This document shows, in pieces, positions 39,048 to 39,072 of a stretch of 39,072 nt of DNA (positions are counted from its first letter, which is position 1; every line of letters begins with the position of its first letter). A program made the translations under genes and the position numbers. Below the pieces are notes generated by a model. The model had not been told where the DNA came from and searched no databases. It saw only the letters and a list, made by a program, of their open reading frames with translations. The stretch is from a virus. The stretch lies in the IMG/VR virus record IMGVR_UViG_3300005583_000005, positions 1-39,072 of that record; one strand, written 5' to 3'.

Positions 39048-39072
39048 AGGAGTAAGAATGGTGTACTGAGAA

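Overview
The window is a compact, AT-rich stretch of a tailed-phage genome, probably a large one. Signs of this are tightly packed genes with ATGA or TAATG stop/start overlaps, a holin-like membrane protein, phage tRNAs, and small phage-type genes (DUF4314, KTSC, SSB, UDG). No terminase, capsid, tail or polymerase gene lies in the window, and no integrase, transposase or CRISPR array was seen. An actinobacterial host is the best guess. The reasons are a soluble acyl-ACP desaturase, a CxxDxxC small ferredoxin, and several genes whose -10 box sits only about 5-6 nt before the ATG (leaderless transcripts, common in Actinobacteria). This host call is inference.

Layout. (1) 1-7.9 kb is mostly on the + strand. 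It holds a holin-like protein, a sulfotransferase (-), a prolyl-4-hydroxylase-type 2OG-Fe(II) oxygenase, a degenerate TauD-like protein, a four-helix membrane protein paired with a membrane-anchored OmpA-like protein, a ferredoxin, an Arr-like ADP-ribosyltransferase with a long GSIGGVP repeat region, tRNA-Gly and a dTDP-glucose-dehydratase-like SDR. (2) 7.9-9.8 kb (-) encodes an HETGH metalloprotease-like protein that looks broken by two frameshifts. (3) 9.8-17.6 kb (-) is an operon-like metabolic island: PhyH and four other 2OG-Fe(II) oxygenases, an acyl-ACP desaturase, a FabF-type ketosynthase, an acyl carrier protein, an FkbM-like methyltransferase and an APS-kinase-like P-loop kinase. (4) 17.6-23.4 kb (-) holds small genes, an HslV/proteasome-beta-like Ntn hydrolase, tRNA-Arg with a strong terminator, UDG, SSB and a MerR-like protein. 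(5) 23.4-35.2 kb (-) holds a putative ubiquitin-like conjugation system: a beta-grasp Ubl, a ThiF/E1 enzyme, a JAMM protease, three E2-like proteins (one fused to a multi-zinc region), a CDC48/FtsH-type AAA ATPase and several unrecognised genes. (6) 35.2-39.0 kb (-) holds small unknown genes, an S2P/M50-like membrane protease, an odd tRNA and a short duplicated gene.

How the genes may work together. The E1, E2, Ubl and JAMM set resembles the PRTRC-type (Prok-E2 family D) prokaryotic Ubl cassettes. Next to an AAA unfoldase, and about 10 kb from an HslV-like peptidase on the same strand, it could form a phage-borne ubiquitin/proteasome-like pathway: tagging, untagging, unfolding and degradation. 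This is the most exciting content of the window. Second, ketosynthase, ACP, desaturase and ferredoxin together suggest that the phage makes or remodels unsaturated acyl chains, perhaps further hydroxylated by the neighbouring oxygenases. Third, the ADP-ribosyltransferase and the metalloprotease have similar C-terminal tails and may be virion-carried effectors.
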